Assembly: GCA_017536285.1 (NCBI GenBank)
Contig: JAFXHP010000117.1
Span: 1-24,444 of the forward strand
Origin: Clostridia bacterium
GTDB lineage: Bacteria; Bacillota_A; Clostridia; UMGS1883; HGM11501
DNA length: 24,444 nt
Direction of reading: 5' to 3'
Shown one piece after another: positions 23,982 through 24,444 of this stretch (positions are counted from its first letter, which is position 1; every line of letters begins with the position of its first letter). Position numbers and translations under genes: made by a program. A model generated the notes under the pieces. That model ran no database searches and had not been told where the DNA came from. It saw only the letters and a list, made by a program, of their open reading frames with translations.

Positions 23982-24019
23982 AACACCCAAGGACGCGTTT
24001 TGCGTCCTTGGGTGTTTTT
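23982..24019 (+). terminator. Strong terminator after the immunity gene
   Basis: A 15-bp stem (AACACCCAAGGACGC at 23982-23996 with its complement at 24002-24016), a 5-base loop and a T run. It ends the virion-toxin-immunity operon and isolates the downstream orphan module from transcription. Confidence 0.9.
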
Positions 24020-24028
24020 AAATGGTTC

Positions 24029-24444
24029 GTTACAAATGCCGATGTTGGAGAGCTTGCGGTAACTATGTTTGAGGAAGGCACCATAGATGCAGAGTCATAC
24101 AACTGGCTTTTGGGAATAAGTGAAACGGAAACCGTACAGCAGACAAGCCCGGGAGAAGCGAAAACTACATATTCCGATAACACTAACGGCAAGTCAGAAG
24201 TGCAAGAGCAAGTGGAAACGACAGGAAAAATGACCTTTGGCGAATATTATTCCAATGTGGTAAGAAAGCCGTATAGTGAAAAAGCCTCATCAAGGGTAAG
24301 GAATATGTCAGCAACGGAGAGGATATTTGCTAAAGCGGGAGCAAAAGCAGAAGATATATCAGTTGCGGCAAGCCAAGCGAAAGGGATGCAGTATGACGGA
24401 GAAAAGGAAGTAGAAGCATACGAATATGGCTTAGAGCAGCGGAA
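24029..24444 (+). pseudogene. Orphan toxin module: promoterless 3' fragment of the large virion protein (runs off the window)
   Basis: Bases 24029-24231 repeat 22346-22548 of the preceding gene with about a dozen changes, in the same frame (NADVGELAVTMFEEGTIDAE). The frame then continues without a stop to the window end and encodes a diverged relative of the same linker domain (MSATERIFAKAGAK against MSKTERAFASAGAK, then EVEAYEYGL against EVEALEYGL). No start codon with a ribosome binding site precedes it and it lies directly behind a terminator. This is the layout of orphan toxin cassettes in polymorphic toxin loci, and a different toxin and immunity gene would be expected beyond the window. 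Confidence 0.75.

Overview
The window looks like the chromosome of a low-to-mid GC, Gram-positive anaerobe of the Clostridia. Ribosome binding sites are strong AGGAGG types, promoters are SigA-like, two proteins carry S-layer homology (SLH) domains, and a CPBP protease and a YkgJ-type cysteine-cluster protein sit in the host part. I cannot name a genus. Bases 1-141 hold the 3' part of a tRNA-Gln(UUG) and a complete tRNA-Lys(UUU). About 600 bases of gene-free DNA packed with small hairpins follow. A plus-strand operon of three ordinary genes (metallophosphoesterase, CPBP protease, cysteine-cluster protein) ends at a two-way terminator near 2.69 kb.

From 2.7 to 5.6 kb a minus-strand operon encodes a LexA/CI-like S24 repressor, a family 20 glycoside hydrolase and a secreted SLH protein. 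The repressor is divergent from a consensus promoter (TTGACA-17-TATAAT, 5684-5712). That promoter reads directly into a virion operon of about 18 kb on the plus strand: tail-stabilisation-like protein, small tail-associated protein, adaptor/collagen fibre, small protein, papain-like peptidase with SLH domain, holin, amidase, scaffold, N4-gp56-type major capsid protein, small head protein, large terminase, portal and two big internal proteins. It looks like a podovirus-type particle, since no tail tube or tape measure is visible. No integrase, replication gene or small terminase is seen in the window, so this may be a prophage with a permuted gene order or a domesticated, repressor-controlled particle.

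The most striking feature is at the right end. The last virion protein (1162 aa) ends in a WHH-type HNH nuclease toxin domain. It overlaps by 11 bases a gene for a SMI1/KNR4 (SUKH) immunity protein, and a strong terminator follows. Beyond the terminator lies a promoterless, start-less copy of the segment that precedes the toxin region (about 200 bases, offset 1683). It continues in frame into a diverged homologous sequence and runs off the window. This is the architecture of a polymorphic toxin locus with an orphan exchange module, attached here to a phage-like capsid.

The virion operon is also peppered with short palindromic elements. Two families (A and B) are inserted in frame inside coding sequences, one of them with a further hairpin (D) nested in it. 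A two-hairpin element (C) lies between genes. At three places (small tail gene, fibre gene, terminase gene) part of a gene is duplicated around such palindromic DNA, leaving truncated copies.
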